Position numbers and translations under genes: made by a program
Assembly (NCBI GenBank): GCA_009733745.1
Contig: WNWL01000001.1
Span: forward strand, 496,001-560,000
Origin: Oceanobacillus sp. HTM 045
GTDB taxonomy: Bacteria; Pseudomonadota; Alphaproteobacteria; Rhodobacterales; Rhodobacteraceae
Length of the DNA: 64,000 nucleotides
Direction: 5' to 3'
Notes under the pieces: model-generated
Databases searched by the model: none
Told to the model about the DNA's origin: nothing
Seen by the model: the letters and a program-made list of their open reading frames with translations, nothing else
Shown here: in pieces, positions 41,943 through 53,385 of the stretch
How positions within the stretch are numbered: position 1 is the stretch's first letter
How the letters are laid out: every line of letters begins with the position of its first letter

Positions 41943-43076
41943 GTGCCGGGTAACGTATCGAACAGGGTGGAGAAGGACGCGCGCAGGCGCCCCGCGCAGG
42001 GGCGCGGCGGGCCGTTGCTTGCGGCGCTCGACCTCGGCACCAACAACTGCCGCCTGCTGATCGTGCGCCCGGAGGGCGACAGCTTCACCGTGGTCGACGC
42101 CTTCTCCCGCGCCGTGCAGCTCGGCGAGGGCGTGGGCCGCACCGGCGAGCTGGGCGAGGCGGCGCAGGCCCGCGCGATCAAGGCGCTGCGGATCTGCGCC
42201 GGCAAGATCCGCCATCACCGCGTCGCCGCCCAGCGCATCGTCGCGACCGAGGCCTGCCGCCGGGCCAGCAACGGCGCCCAGTTCGTGGAGCGGGTGCAGC
42301 GCGAGACCGGCCTCCGCGTCGAGATCATCACCGCCGAGGAGGAGGCCCGCCTCGCCGTCGCCGGCTGCGCGCCGCTGGTCGACCCCGCGGCGGAGCAGCT
42401 TCTCGTCTTCGACATCGGCGGCGGCTCGACCGAGCTGATCTGGGTCGACATGCACGGCACGCCCGCCGCGCTCCGCCCCAAGCTGGTGCGCACGCTGGCG
42501 CCCGGCGGGGGCAGGCGCGAGGATACCGCCGCCGCCCGCGCCGCCGCGGCGCATGTCGCCGACTGGATCTCGGTGCCCGTGGGCGTCTCCACGCTCCACG
42601 ACCGGTTCGCTGACATCGCCGACGACGCCGGGCGCTATGCCGCCATGTCCTGGCATTTCGAGCAGCGCCTCGCGCCATTTGGCCCCTACACCGACGCCGC
42701 CGAGAGCGAGGTGGCGCGGGGCTTGCAGATCATCGGCGTTTCAGGCACGGCAACCACCTTCGGGGCGCTGCATCTCGGCCTGAAGCGGTACGACCGCGCG
42801 CAGGTGGACGGGCTCTGGCTCGACGCCGACGCCGCGGCCACGGTCGCCGACCGGGTGCTGGTGATGGGCCGCGAGGGCCGCGGCGAGCATCCCGGCATCG
42901 GCCGCGACCGGGCCGACCTGGTGCTTTCGGGCGCGGCGATCCTGATGACGGTGCTGCGCGTCTGGCCGGTGCAGCGGATGCGGGTCGCCGACCGCGGCCT
43001 GCGCGAGGGAATGATCTACGGCCTGATGCGGGTCGCCGAGGACCGGCTCGCACGCAGGCGCAGGGAAGGGCCGTAG
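41943..43076 (+). CDS. Ppx/GppA phosphatase family protein
   Basis: The 377-aa protein has the ASKHA fold of exopolyphosphatases and pppGpp phosphohydrolases: phosphate-1 motif [13 protein letters not shown] near residue 27, [21 protein letters not shown] and the [11 protein letters not shown] loop. The C-terminal HD-like domain of the long E. coli enzymes is missing, as is usual in Alphaproteobacteria. The start is GTG at 41943 with GGGGAAC upstream. It lies one base before rlmE, a pairing common in this group. The substrate (polyphosphate or pppGpp) is undecided. Confidence 0.9.
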   Translation: MPGNVSNRVEKDARRRPAQGRGGPLLAALDLGTNNCRLLIVRPEGDSFTVVDAFSRAVQLGEGVGRTGELGEAAQARAIKALRICAGKIRHHRVAAQRIVATEACRRASNGAQFVERVQRETGLRVEIITAEEEARLAVAGCAPLVDPAAEQLLVFDIGGGSTELIWVDMHGTPAALRPKLVRTLAPGGGRREDTAAARAAAAHVADWISVPVGVSTLHDRFADIADDAGRYAAMSWHFEQRLAPFGPYTDAAESEVARGLQIIGVSGTATTFGALHLGLKRYDRAQVDGLWLDADAAATVADRVLVMGREGRGEHPGIGRDRADLVLSGAAILMTVLRVWPVQRMRVADRGLREGMIYGLMRVAEDRLARRRREGP

Positions 43077-43077
43077 C

Positions 43078-43830
43078 ATGGCAAAACGTGGCGGATCGGG
43101 AAGCGGGTCGGGCAGGGGGTCGGGCTCGGGCTCAGGGTCGGGCACCGGCCGCGCCGACCTCAAGGTGCGGGTCAAGACCGCGCGGGGGCGCAAGCTGTCC
43201 TCGACCCGCTGGCTCCAGCGCCAGCTCAACGACCCCTATGTCGCCCGCGCGAAGAAGGAAGGCTACCGCGGCCGCGCCGCCTTCAAGCTGATCGAGCTGG
43301 ACGACAGGTTCCGCTTCCTCGTGCCGGGCGCGCGCGTGGTGGACCTCGGCTGCGCTCCCGGCGGCTGGTGCCAGGTGGCCGTGGCGCGGGTCAATTCCGA
43401 CGGCGCGCGGGACGGGAAGAAGACCGGCACCGTGCTCGGCGTCGACGTGCAGGAGGTCGAGCCGATCGCCGGCACCACGCTGATGCAGCTCGATTTCCTC
43501 GACGAGGGGGCGGACGACGCGGTGAAGGCCGCGCTCGGCGGCGGGGCCGACGTGGTCCTCTCCGACATGGCCGCGCCCTCGACCGGCCACAAGGCGACCG
43601 ACCACCTCAAGATCATGGCTCTGGCCGAAGCGGCGGCGGAGTTCGCCTTCGACGTGCTGGAAGAGGGCGGCGTCTACGTTGCCAAGGTGCTGCAGGGCGG
43701 CACCGAGAACAGCCTGCTGGCGATGCTCAAGCAGCGGTTCCGCACCGTCCAGCACGTGAAGCCTCCCGCCAGCCGCAAGGACTCGGCGGAAATGTACGTC
43801 GTCGCCACCGGCTTCCGCCCGGCGGAGTGA
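43078..43830 (+). CDS. rlmE: 23S rRNA (uridine-2'-O)-methyltransferase RlmE
   Basis: The 250-aa FtsJ/RlmE enzyme methylates U2552 of 23S rRNA. The SAM motif [11 protein letters not shown] and the K-D-K-E tetrad ([30 protein letters not shown]) are complete. The N-terminal 26 residues are an unusual low-complexity run of Gly, Ser and Arg. The gene starts one base after the ppx/gppA stop. Confidence 0.95.
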   Translation: MAKRGGSGSGSGRGSGSGSGSGTGRADLKVRVKTARGRKLSSTRWLQRQLNDPYVARAKKEGYRGRAAFKLIELDDRFRFLVPGARVVDLGCAPGGWCQVAVARVNSDGARDGKKTGTVLGVDVQEVEPIAGTTLMQLDFLDEGADDAVKAALGGGADVVLSDMAAPSTGHKATDHLKIMALAEAAAEFAFDVLEEGGVYVAKVLQGGTENSLLAMLKQRFRTVQHVKPPASRKDSAEMYVVATGFRPAE

Positions 43831-43877
43831 GGCGGGGAAGGGTCCGACCGTGCGACCGGATATGCTTCGCAAGCCGC

Positions 43878-43931
43878 GTTAACTATTTTTTCGTTTTAAA
43901 ACCGTTACTTGAAAGCCTCGCAACCTTGCGA
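43878..43931 (+). repeat. 54-bp intergenic element, copy 1
   Basis: It starts GTTAACTA, continues through T-rich CGTTTTAAA and ACTTG, and ends in the palindrome TCGCAA-CC-TTGCGA. The copy at 59230-59283 aligns without gaps, 45 of 54 positions identical. It lies 47 bases after rlmE, between convergent genes. TTAA occurs twice, 13 bases apart, in both copies. Function unknown. Confidence 0.85.
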
Positions 43932-44027
43932 AGCCGTTGCGACGGGTGAGTGCACCGCGTCGGCAGGCCCGCCATCTGGCGCAGGTCTCACCCGCGGCGC
44001 GGGCCGGGCGGCGCCGCTTGTGGCCGG

Positions 44028-44735
44028 TCAGTCCGGCTGGCGCGGCGCGCAGGCCGGGGCGGCGGGGTCGCCGCTCTCGATGCACCTGCCCAGCGCCTCG
44101 ATATAGCCCGTGACCATCTCGTTGCCGAAATCCGCGTTCGCCTCCGTGGCCTTGTCGCGCCACTCCGCGGCGGCGTCGAACTCGCCCATCAGCGCGGAGA
44201 CGTAGCCGCCGATCCCGTAGTGGATCGCCTGCTCCTCCGCCGGCGTGCCGGGGATCGTGGCCTCCAGTTCCGCGCGCAGCGCCGCGAGGTGCTCGGGGTC
44301 GGCCATCGCCGTTTCGGTGTCCCACCAGAGCCCCTGCAACAACAGGAAGAACTCGCGCGCCGGGTCGTCGTCGCCCAGTTCCTGCGCCACCCACCAGGCG
44401 AGGTAGAACCGCGAATGGCCCGCGCGGACGGCCTGGTAGTCCGCGCTCTCCACCAGCCCTTCCAGCACCCCGATCTCGTCCGCCGTGAAGTCCCTGTAGA
44501 GCGGCAGACCGTTCGAGGGGCACTGCGGCAACTTGGTGACGAAGTCGCAACTCGTCCGCGGCGCCATCGACAGGAAGGCCGGCCCGAAGCTGGTGCAGGA
44601 CATGGTGCCCGTGATCGTGAAGCTCTCGCCGCCGACCGGGCAGGTCATCTCCTCCTCGGTCGGAATGCCCGCGAGCGCGGCCCCGGGCAGGGCGAGCGTC
44701 AGGAGCGCGGCGCGAAAGGTCTGGCGGGCGGTCAT
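44028..44735 (-). CDS. Exported Cys-rich protein of unknown function
   Basis: The 235-aa product has a signal peptide (MTARQTFRAALLTLALPG, cleavage after ALAG). The mature N-terminus has several cysteines in short order (MTCPVGGESF, MSCTSF, TSCDF, PQCPSNG), followed by a mostly helical region with aromatic-rich GHSRFYLAWWVAQELGD and a terminal Cys pair. The first CPVGG piece hints at a zinc-ribbon-like start, but I cannot assign a family. RBS GGAG lies before the ATG at 44735. It is a single gene diverging from the exported protein at 44922. Confidence 0.72.
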   Translation of the reverse strand: MTARQTFRAALLTLALPGAALAGIPTEEEMTCPVGGESFTITGTMSCTSFGPAFLSMAPRTSCDFVTKLPQCPSNGLPLYRDFTADEIGVLEGLVESADYQAVRAGHSRFYLAWWVAQELGDDDPAREFFLLLQGLWWDTETAMADPEHLAALRAELEATIPGTPAEEQAIHYGIGGYVSALMGEFDAAAEWRDKATEANADFGNEMVTGYIEALGRCIESGDPAAPACAPRQPD

Positions 44736-44921
44736 GGCGGGTTCTCCTTGCCGGGATGTGTGCCGGATGTCTGCCGGAGTGTCCGATGAGCCTAGTCCTG
44801 CCGCGCGCCCGTGTCAGCACGCGGGCGCGGGCGGCGCGATTGCGCGGCCATTCCGGGGCAATCGCGGCTTGCCGCCCCGGTGTCCGTCGGCGATGGTCGG
44901 CGGGGCAAACCGGAGAACCCC

Positions 44922-45608
44922 ATGCGCTTCAGTCCCTGCATCCTTCTCGCGGCCCTCGCGCTCGCGCCCGTCCCGCCGGCCTCCGCGCAGGAGGCCGAGC
45001 TTCGCGGGCGCGGCTGCACCCTCGACCTGCAGGTCGTGGGTGACGACTGCTCCGTCGCGCATGTCTACCGCTGCCCGGACCTCGCCGAAGGGGAGACCGC
45101 GGTGCTGGAATGGCACGAGGGCGAACTGATCCTCGAAAGCGTGGTGGAGGACGGCGTCCTGACCCGCAATCTCCGCCAGGGCGCCTATGCCGTCGCCTTC
45201 GACTTCGACCGCGGCTTCATCGGCGAGGTCCTCGCTACGGGGAAGGGCGCGACGGTCAACTTCCGCTTCCTCCGCGAGGACATCGTCGGTGGCGACTACC
45301 GGCGGGCGTCCGGCGGCGAGAGCATCCTGCACCGCGGCATCGAGACATGGAGCATCGGCGGCAGGGACTACGAGGTCGTCGCCCTCCTGATCGCTGCGGA
45401 GGTGGAGACCGGCGAGCGCACCGTCTCGACCCGCTGGCTCGCCCCGGCGCTTGGCGCGCTGGTCGGGCGGGACAACTTCTCCGAGGTGCCCGGCATGCCG
45501 GCGATCACCAACGGCTGGCGCGCAACGGCCATCCTCGGCCCCGAAGCGCCCCCGGTGAAGGGGCGGGGCGATCTGCCCCCCGGCGTCGCCTGCGGCCGCG
45601 CGAGCTGA
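44922..45608 (+). CDS. Exported protein of unknown function
   Basis: The 228-aa product has a signal peptide (MRFSPCILLAALALAPVP, cleavage after ASAQ). The mature part is rich in beta strands (TAVLEWHEGELILESVV, AYAVAFDFDRGFIGEVL) and has an early Cys cluster (GCTLD, DDCSVAHVYRC) and one Cys near the end. GGAGAACCCC precedes the ATG. No family is recognised. guaB follows after 105 bases. Confidence 0.7.
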   Translation: MRFSPCILLAALALAPVPPASAQEAELRGRGCTLDLQVVGDDCSVAHVYRCPDLAEGETAVLEWHEGELILESVVEDGVLTRNLRQGAYAVAFDFDRGFIGEVLATGKGATVNFRFLREDIVGGDYRRASGGESILHRGIETWSIGGRDYEVVALLIAAEVETGERTVSTRWLAPALGALVGRDNFSEVPGMPAITNGWRATAILGPEAPPVKGRGDLPPGVACGRAS

Positions 45609-47168
<1,560 letters not shown>

Positions 47169-47261
47169 CCGCCACCGGCGGGCCCGCTGTCTGCGTGGCG
47201 CCGCCCGTGCTACCCTTCGCGCACGGTGCGGGCAGCCTCCGCGCCGGAGCGAGGGGGCGAC

Positions 47262-47669
47262 ATGGCACAGGATCAGGCGGCGGACCCGGCCGCGGTCGCA
47301 CGCATGGCCCGGGAACACACCGCCGCGTGGAACTCGAAATCGGCGGAGGCGGTGGCTTCGTTCTACGCGGAGGATGGCGAGATCATCATCAACCGCGGCG
47401 AGCCGTGGACGGGAAGGATGGCGGTCGCGGAGATGGCCGCGGGCTTCCACGCCGACGTGCCGGACCTTGCCCTCGTTTGCGACGACGTCCGGGTTTCGGG
47501 CAGCCACGCGGTCTATGTCTGGACCTTCACCGGGCACGACTCGGGCACCGGCAACCCGCTGACCGTGAAAGGCTGGGAAGAATGGGAACTGGATGCCGAC
47601 CTGAAGGTGAAGGCCTCGCGCGGCTGGTTCGACGCGGCGGACTACGCGCGGCAGGTCGAGGGCCACTGA
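47262..47669 (+). CDS. NTF2-like (SnoaL/DUF4440-type) protein
   Basis: The 135-aa cytoplasmic protein has the fold pattern of the NTF2 superfamily: an N-terminal helix pair (MAREHTAAWNSKSAEAVASFYAED as helix-turn), strands DGEIIINRGEPW and AVYVWTFTG, and the terminal WEEWELDADLKVKASRGWF strands. The start at 47262 follows GAGGGGG. It lies 52 bases before the RsmB-family gene, with a short run of imperfect repeats (about 47675-47721) between them. No reaction is assigned. Confidence 0.8.
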   Translation: MAQDQAADPAAVARMAREHTAAWNSKSAEAVASFYAEDGEIIINRGEPWTGRMAVAEMAAGFHADVPDLALVCDDVRVSGSHAVYVWTFTGHDSGTGNPLTVKGWEEWELDADLKVKASRGWFDAADYARQVEGH

Positions 47670-47674
47670 CGCGG

Positions 47675-47721
47675 CAATCCCGGATGCGCCGATCCCGGGT
47701 GCCCCAGTCCCGGGTGCCCCG
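47675..47721 (+). repeat. Short imperfect tandem repeat before the RsmB-family gene
   Basis: Three units resembling ATCCCGGGTGCCCC (47675-47691, 47692-47707, 47708-47721) run into the ATG at 47722. Confidence 0.7.
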
Positions 47722-48903
47722 ATGACCCCCGGCGCACGCATCGCCGCCGCCATCGGGCTGATCGACGCCTTCCTGGCGGGCAGCGACCCGATGGACCGGA
47801 TGCTGACCCGCTGGGGCCGCGAGAACCGCTATGCCGGCTCGGGCGACAGGCGGGCCATCGCCGATCTCGTCTACGACGGGCTGCGGCGGCTGCGCTCGGC
47901 ATCCTGGGCCGGCGGGGAGCGGGAACCGTCGGGCCGGGCCGCGATGATCGGCCTCCTGCGGCAGGCGGGCCGCGACCCGGCAACGCTGTTCGACGGGAAG
48001 GGCCATTCGCCGGAGCCGCTCACCGCGGAGGAGGCGGACGCGAGGTTGCCGGACCCGCCCGCCCCGGTCGCCCTCGACTACCCCGACTGGATGGACGATC
48101 TGCTGCGCACCTCGCTCGGTGCCGACATGGCACCCGTGATGGCGGCGATGCAGGAGCGGGCGCCGGTCTGGCTCCGGGTCAACACACTGAAGGCGTCGCC
48201 CGCCGATGCGATAGATGTGCTGTCAGAAGACGGCGTCTCCGCCGAGCCCGCGGGCGACGAGCGGGCCCCGGCGGCGCTCCTCGTCTCCGAGGGCGCGCGC
48301 CGGGTCGCGGCGTCCCGCGCCTTCGCCGAGGGGCTGGTCGAGGTACAGGACCTGTCGAGCCAGGTCGTCGCCACGATGGCCGGCGCGAGCCCCGGCGAGG
48401 TGGTCCTCGACTTCTGCGCCGGTGGCGGCGGCAAGACGCTGGCCCTCGGCGCGGAGATGCAGGGGCAGGGCCGCCTTCTCGTGCATGACGCCGACGAGAG
48501 GCGCCTCGCCGATCTCTGGCGCCGGGCGGAACGCGCGGGCCTGAACCCCGAACGCGGCGATCCCGTCAGCCTCGCCGGGGCGTGCGATCTCGTCTTCGCG
48601 GATGCGCCCTGCAGCGGCTCCGGCGCGTGGCGGCGCAATCCCGACGCCCGGTGGCGGCTCACGGCGGAGCGCCTCGCCAAACTCACCGCCCTGCAGGACG
48701 AGGTGCTCGACCAGGCCGCCGCCTGCGTGCGGCCCGGCGGCCGGCTCGTCTACGCGACCTGCTCGATGCTCAACTGCGAAAACGCGGAGAGAATCGCCGC
48801 CTTTCTCGCGCGCCAGCCCGACTTCACCGCGGGCGCCGAAACCGTGCTCCGCCCCCCGGAACCGGGCGACGGTTTCTACTTCAGGTGTCTTGCCCGGCGC
48901 TAG
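47722..48903 (+). CDS. RsmB/NOP-family rRNA cytosine-C5 methyltransferase
   Basis: The 393-aa enzyme has an N-terminal NusB-like helical domain and a Rossmann methyltransferase domain with the SAM loop DFCAGGGGKTLAL, the ADAPCSGSGAWRRNP motif and YATCSM, whose two cysteines are the catalytic pair of m5C RNA methyltransferases. RsmB-type enzymes modify 16S rRNA, but the exact target is inferred. The upstream short repeats leave little room for a normal ribosome-binding site. Confidence 0.92.
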   Translation: MTPGARIAAAIGLIDAFLAGSDPMDRMLTRWGRENRYAGSGDRRAIADLVYDGLRRLRSASWAGGEREPSGRAAMIGLLRQAGRDPATLFDGKGHSPEPLTAEEADARLPDPPAPVALDYPDWMDDLLRTSLGADMAPVMAAMQERAPVWLRVNTLKASPADAIDVLSEDGVSAEPAGDERAPAALLVSEGARRVAASRAFAEGLVEVQDLSSQVVATMAGASPGEVVLDFCAGGGGKTLALGAEMQGQGRLLVHDADERRLADLWRRAERAGLNPERGDPVSLAGACDLVFADAPCSGSGAWRRNPDARWRLTAERLAKLTALQDEVLDQAAACVRPGGRLVYATCSMLNCENAERIAAFLARQPDFTAGAETVLRPPEPGDGFYFRCLARR

Positions 48904-48945
48904 ACGCACGCGGCGCTTGCCAAGAGACGTGCGTGGCATGGCATG

Positions 48946-48960
48946 TTAATGTCTCGTTTA
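48946..48960 (+). promoter_or_regulatory. CtrA-like binding site upstream of cckA
   Basis: TTAA (48946-48949), seven bases, TTTA (48957-48960) is one mismatch from the CtrA consensus TTAA-N7-TTAA. Another TTAA half-site lies at 48976-48979, 31 bases before the cckA start. Confidence 0.45.
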
Positions 48961-49009
48961 CGATTGAGAGCTTCGTTAAGCCTTCTTTCAGGCGCGACCC
49001 AGGTGATCC

Positions 49010-51382
49010 ATGACCGATCATTCCGCCGTTGACACGGAACTCAGGGGCCGCCCGATCCTTGACTTGCTGATACTTGTCGCGGCCGCCCTGTTCGGGCTCG
49101 CGATGATGATCGGCGCCTACCAGCTGGCGGAGAACCGCTCCGGCGGTGCGGCGATCTCGGGCGAGACGATCACGCTGGGCGTCATCGCCCTGTTCTCGAC
49201 CGGTCTGCTGGCGCTCGCCTTCGCCGTCGGGATGCTGACGCAGCGCCTCGTCGCCGCGCGCCGGACCCGGGCGGACCTGCACGCTCTGCTCGAAGCGCTG
49301 GAAGAACCCGCGGCGGCGACCTCGCTCGACGGCACGATCGTCGCCGTCAACGCGGCCATGGCGCGGCGCGGCGCGCGGCCCGGCCGGCCAGTGGAACGCG
49401 CCCTTTCAGGCGCGCTGGAGGACCCGTCCCGCCAGATCTTCCGGGTTACGCGCGCGGCCATGCTCGACGGCTTCGGGATCGAGTTGATGCCCGACAGCGA
49501 CCGCGAACGGCCGCGCTACCTGGTGACGCAGGTGATCGGCAACGAGACCATGCTCTGGCGGCTCGGCTCGTCGCTCGAAGGGTTCAGCCGCAGCGAGATC
49601 AGGAGCTCCCGCTTCATCGACGCACCCTTCGCCTACATGAACATCAGCGCCGACGGCGAGATCCGGATCAACCGCGCCTTCGAGCGCCTGATCGGATCCG
49701 ACGAGGAAACCGGCGTCCGCGTCGCGGAGACGGAGCTTCCCCGCTCCGGGGGCCGGGCAGTGCTGACCACCTCCTCTGGCGCCAACGTTCTCGTGCGCAG
49801 CTTCGTCAGCGAGCGCGGCGGCGGGCCGGCGGGCGGGCGCGAGGTGATGCTCTTCCCCGTCGACGCGGAAGAGGGGTTCCGCGCCGGGCTCTCCGGCGTG
49901 CTGGAGGCCCTGCCGGTCGCGCTCGTTCAGCTCGACCTCGACGGCAACCTGCTCTGGGCCAACAGGCAGGCCCGGCATGTGCTCGGCAGGGAGATCCGGC
50001 TGGGCATGCCGCTCCCCTCGCTGCTGGAAGGTCTCAGCCGCCCGATGGAGGCCCAGATCCAGGAGGCGGCCCGCGGCTCGGTCGCGACCCGCCCGGAAAT
50101 GGCCAAGACCCTGCGCAACGCCCGCCAGGCGCCGGTGCAGCTCGTCTTCTCCCGGCTCCAGGTCGAGGGCCGCGCGACGCTCCTCGCCGTCATGGCCGAC
50201 GCGACCGAGCTCGAGAACATGAAGGCGCAGTTCGTGCAGAGCCAGAAGATGGAGGCCGTCGGCAAGCTCGCCGGCGGCGTGGCGCACGATTTCAACAACG
50301 TGCTCACCGCCATCGTCGGCAACTGCGACCTGCTGCTGCTGCGCAACGAGGAGGGGAGCCGCGACCATGGCGACCTGATGCAGATCCGCCAGAACGCCAA
50401 CCGCGCGGCCGAACTGGTCAAGCAGCTCCTGGCCTTCTCGCGCAAGCAGACGATGACGCCCAAGCTGCTCTCGGTCCGCGACGTGCTGAGCGAGCAGGTC
50501 TATCTGCTCCAGCGCCTGATCGGCGAGCGGGTGACGCTGCGCATCGAGCATGCGGCATCGACCGGCTATATCCGCGCCGACGGCCAGCAGATCGAACAGG
50601 CGCTGATGAACCTCGTCGTGAACGCCCGCGACGCGATGTTGCCCAAGGGCGGTGAGGTGCTCGTCTCCACCCGGAATGTCAGGTTTGAACGCGAGGTACA
50701 GCGCGACTCGGCGCGGGTCACTCCGGGCGATTACGTCGAGATCACCATCTCGGACGAGGGGCCGGGGATCGAGGAGGACGTAATCGAGCAGATCTTCGAG
50801 CCGTTCTTCACCACCAAGGCGGTCGGCGAAGGCACCGGGCTCGGCCTCTCGACCGTCTACGGCATCGTCAAGCAGTCGGGCGGGTTCATCTTCGCCCGCA
50901 ACGGGGAGAAGCGGGGCGCCGTCTTTACCGTGCTGCTGCCGCGGGTCTTCCCGGAGAAGAGCGAGATCCCCGGACGCGGGGCGCCGCTCAGGGAAGCCCC
51001 CGCCGAGGACACGACGGGCCGCGGCTCGGTGCTGCTGGTCGAGGACGAGGCTCCGGTTCGGTCCTTCGCCGTGCGCGCGCTCAAGCTGCGCGGCTACGAG
51101 GTCACCGACACCGAATCCGCCGAGGCCGCGCTGGACCTGCTGTCCGACCCGACCTTCCGGGTCGATACCCTGGTCTCGGACGTGGTGATGCCGGGGATGG
51201 ACGGACCGAGCTTCGTCAAGCAGGCGCGCCAGCTCCGGCCGGGCCTGCGGGTGATCTTCATCTCCGGCTACGCGCGCGACAACTTCCGCAAGGAGATGGA
51301 GGGCGAGGATTTCCTCTTCCTGCCGAAGCCGTTCACGCTCAACGAGCTGACCCTCAAGGTCAAGGAAGCTGTCGGCCGGTGA
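49010..51382 (+). CDS. cckA: Cell cycle hybrid histidine kinase CckA
   Basis: The 790-aa protein has two N-terminal TM segments (about residues 17-39 and 54-76), a PAS-like region, then HisKA with His426 in [17 protein letters not shown], HATPase ([35 protein letters not shown]) and a receiver with Asp724 in [13 protein letters not shown]. This order and the His-box sequence are those of CckA, which phosphorylates CtrA and CpdR through ChpT. In Rhodobacterales this pathway controls motility and gene transfer agents rather than being essential for division. AGGTGA precedes the ATG. The last 23 bases overlap the 3' end of the sulfotransferase gene on the other strand. Confidence 0.93.
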   Translation: MTDHSAVDTELRGRPILDLLILVAAALFGLAMMIGAYQLAENRSGGAAISGETITLGVIALFSTGLLALAFAVGMLTQRLVAARRTRADLHALLEALEEPAAATSLDGTIVAVNAAMARRGARPGRPVERALSGALEDPSRQIFRVTRAAMLDGFGIELMPDSDRERPRYLVTQVIGNETMLWRLGSSLEGFSRSEIRSSRFIDAPFAYMNISADGEIRINRAFERLIGSDEETGVRVAETELPRSGGRAVLTTSSGANVLVRSFVSERGGGPAGGREVMLFPVDAEEGFRAGLSGVLEALPVALVQLDLDGNLLWANRQARHVLGREIRLGMPLPSLLEGLSRPMEAQIQEAARGSVATRPEMAKTLRNARQAPVQLVFSRLQVEGRATLLAVMADATELENMKAQFVQSQKMEAVGKLAGGVAHDFNNVLTAIVGNCDLLLLRNEEGSRDHGDLMQIRQNANRAAELVKQLLAFSRKQTMTPKLLSVRDVLSEQVYLLQRLIGERVTLRIEHAASTGYIRADGQQIEQALMNLVVNARDAMLPKGGEVLVSTRNVRFEREVQRDSARVTPGDYVEITISDEGPGIEEDVIEQIFEPFFTTKAVGEGTGLGLSTVYGIVKQSGGFIFARNGEKRGAVFTVLLPRVFPEKSEIPGRGAPLREAPAEDTTGRGSVLLVEDEAPVRSFAVRALKLRGYEVTDTESAEAALDLLSDPTFRVDTLVSDVVMPGMDGPSFVKQARQLRPGLRVIFISGYARDNFRKEMEGEDFLFLPKPFTLNELTLKVKEAVGR

Positions 51383-51989
51383 TCCGCTCGCCGCGCATCG
51401 CGGCGTCATGCAGCGCGAAATCCGCCGCCAGCTCGGCGCGGAGCCGGGCTTCCGTCTCCGGTGCGAGCCCCGTCGCGAGATGCGCCTCCGGCGAGACATT
51501 CGCCTGCGGCAGCACGATCTCCCGGCCGAACAGGCCCGCGAGCCAGTCGCGCATCCCGCCGAGATCCTCGTAGGGGTAGACCCGGTCCATCCCGACCGCG
51601 CCGTCCTTCGTGCTGACGAAACGGGACTGGCGCCCGACATTCGCTGGGCCGTTCCCGCCATCGAGATAGGCCCGCACGAAGGTCTCGAAATCCATCTCGG
51701 CGGTCGACTTCGCCCGGTCCGGGATATTCGGCCGCGCCCGGTAGCGCCACCAGCTCCGCAGCCAAGACACCGGCTCGCGCACGATGCAGACGGTCTCCAG
51801 CGGCTCCTTCGTGATGCTTTCCAGGTAGGGTCGGATGAACCGGTCGTACTTGCGGAACGGCGTGTGCTTCGCCGCCGGTGCGTTCTTGAAGACGATGTCC
51901 ATCTCCTCCGACAGGGCCCGGTGAAACGCGGTCGAGGCGCATTTCGGTGTCGCGAAGATCACGAGGCGGTGCGCCAGTGATACGAGCAT
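51360..51989 (-). CDS. Sulfotransferase-family protein
   Basis: The 209-aa product begins with the 5'-phosphosulfate-binding loop FATPKCASTAFHRAL (Lys16) and has the 3'-phosphate motif VREPVSWLRSWWRYR at about residue 72, both hallmarks of PAPS-dependent sulfotransferases. The tail includes MDRVYPYEDLGGMRDWLAGLFG, also typical. The acceptor is unknown. The ATG at 51989 follows GGAG; extension to 52256 would enter the recA regulatory region and is rejected. It is convergent with cckA and divergent from recA. Confidence 0.85.
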   Translation of the reverse strand: MLVSLAHRLVIFATPKCASTAFHRALSEEMDIVFKNAPAAKHTPFRKYDRFIRPYLESITKEPLETVCIVREPVSWLRSWWRYRARPNIPDRAKSTAEMDFETFVRAYLDGGNGPANVGRQSRFVSTKDGAVGMDRVYPYEDLGGMRDWLAGLFGREIVLPQANVSPEAHLATGLAPETEARLRAELAADFALHDAAMRGERITGRQLP

Positions 51990-52120
51990 GCGGCGGTGTC
52001 TCCAAGGGTCCGGTCGGGTCCCGATCCTATAGCGCGCACCTTGCCGCCGGTAAACGTCCCGCCGCGATGCCGTCTGCTTTCCGATTGCGTTTTGTTCTTT
52101 ATTTGTTTTTAAACATCTGC

Positions 52121-52135
52121 GAACATCGTGAGAAC
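52121..52135 (+). promoter_or_regulatory. LexA (SOS) box of recA
   Basis: GAAC (52121-52124), seven bases, GAAC (52132-52135) is the alphaproteobacterial SOS box (GTTC-N7-GTTC on the other strand). A near match, GTTC-N7-GTTT, lies at 52094-52108. The recA start is 75 bases downstream. Confidence 0.8.
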
Positions 52136-52209
52136 ATACGCGAGCGAGCACCGCCGCCGGAACGCCGATTGAAGGCACCCCGGCGATGTGGAATAAGGAG
52201 AAAACACCG

Positions 52210-53283
52210 ATGGCCGAGAACCTCTTGGACCTTAACGAAAGGCGCAGCATGGACAAGCAGAAGGCGCTGGAATCGGCCCTCGCACAGATCGAGCGGAGCT
52301 ACGGCAAGGGCTCGATCATGAAGCTCGGCGCCCGCGATCCGGCGATGGACATCGAGGCGGTCTCCACCGGCTCGCTCGGCCTCGACATCGCGCTCGGGAT
52401 CGGCGGTCTCCCGAAGGGCCGCGTGATCGAGGTCTACGGCCCGGAAAGCTCGGGCAAGACGACGCTGGCGCTCCACGTCATCGCAGAGGAACAGAAGAAG
52501 GGCGGCATCTGCGCCTTCGTCGACGCGGAGCACGCGCTCGATCCCGCCTACGCGCGCAAGCTGGGCGTCAATGTCGACGATCTCTACATCTCCCAGCCCG
52601 ATGCCGGCGAGCAGGCGCTGGAGATCACCGACACGCTGGTCCGCTCCGGCGCGATCTCGGTGGTGGTGGTCGACTCGGTCGCCGCGCTGACGCCGAAATC
52701 GGAGCTGGAGGGCGACATGGGCGACGCCCAGGTCGGCGCCCAGGCCCGGCTGATGAGCCAGGCCATGCGCAAGCTCACCGCCTCGATCTCCAAGTCGAAA
52801 TGCATGGTGATCTTCATCAACCAGATCCGGATGAAGATCGGCGTGATGTTCGGCTCGCCCGAGACCACGACCGGCGGCAACGCGCTGAAGTTCTACTCCT
52901 CCGTCCGGCTTGACATCCGCCGCATCGGAGCGATCAAGGATCGTGACGAGGTGGTCGGCAACTCGACCCGCGTGAAGGTGGTCAAGAACAAGGTCGCGCC
53001 GCCGTTCCGGCAGGTCGAGTTCGACATCATGTATGGCGAGGGCATCTCGAAAATGGGCGAGCTGATCGACCTCGGCGTGAAGGCCGGCGTGGTCGAGAAA
53101 TCCGGCGCATGGTTCTCCTACGGCGACCAGCGCATCGGGCAGGGCCGCGAGAACGCCAAGCAGTTCCTGCGCGAGAATTCCGACATCGCCTGGGAGATCG
53201 AGGACAAGATCCGCGCCGCCCACGGGCTCGACTTCGACATGGCCGGCGGCGACGACGACGCGGAGGACGTGCTGGAAGCCTGA
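52210..53283 (+). CDS. recA: Recombinase RecA
   Basis: The 357-aa recombinase has Walker A GPESSGKT at residues 77-84, [13 protein letters not shown] with Walker B, and the L2/DNA-binding region [27 protein letters not shown] in pieces. The C-terminal tail is acidic ([12 protein letters not shown]). It drives strand exchange and LexA cleavage. AAGGAG precedes the ATG at 52210; the ATG at 52186 lacks an RBS. A LexA box lies upstream and a strong terminator downstream. Confidence 0.98.
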   Translation: MAENLLDLNERRSMDKQKALESALAQIERSYGKGSIMKLGARDPAMDIEAVSTGSLGLDIALGIGGLPKGRVIEVYGPESSGKTTLALHVIAEEQKKGGICAFVDAEHALDPAYARKLGVNVDDLYISQPDAGEQALEITDTLVRSGAISVVVVDSVAALTPKSELEGDMGDAQVGAQARLMSQAMRKLTASISKSKCMVIFINQIRMKIGVMFGSPETTTGGNALKFYSSVRLDIRRIGAIKDRDEVVGNSTRVKVVKNKVAPPFRQVEFDIMYGEGISKMGELIDLGVKAGVVEKSGAWFSYGDQRIGQGRENAKQFLRENSDIAWEIEDKIRAAHGLDFDMAGGDDDAEDVLEA

Positions 53284-53310
53284 TCCCTCCGCCAGCGCAG
53301 TCCCGACCGA

Positions 53311-53345
53311 CGGCCGCCGGAACCCCCGGCGGCCGTTCGCGTTTT
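53311..53345 (+). terminator. Rho-independent terminator of recA
   Basis: CGGCCGCCGG (53311-53320), loop AACCC, CCGGCGGCCG (53326-53335), then TTCGCGTTTT. Confidence 0.9.
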
Positions 53346-53385
53346 CCACCCACGGGATTTCGGGTCTGGCGAATGGAGGTTTCCG

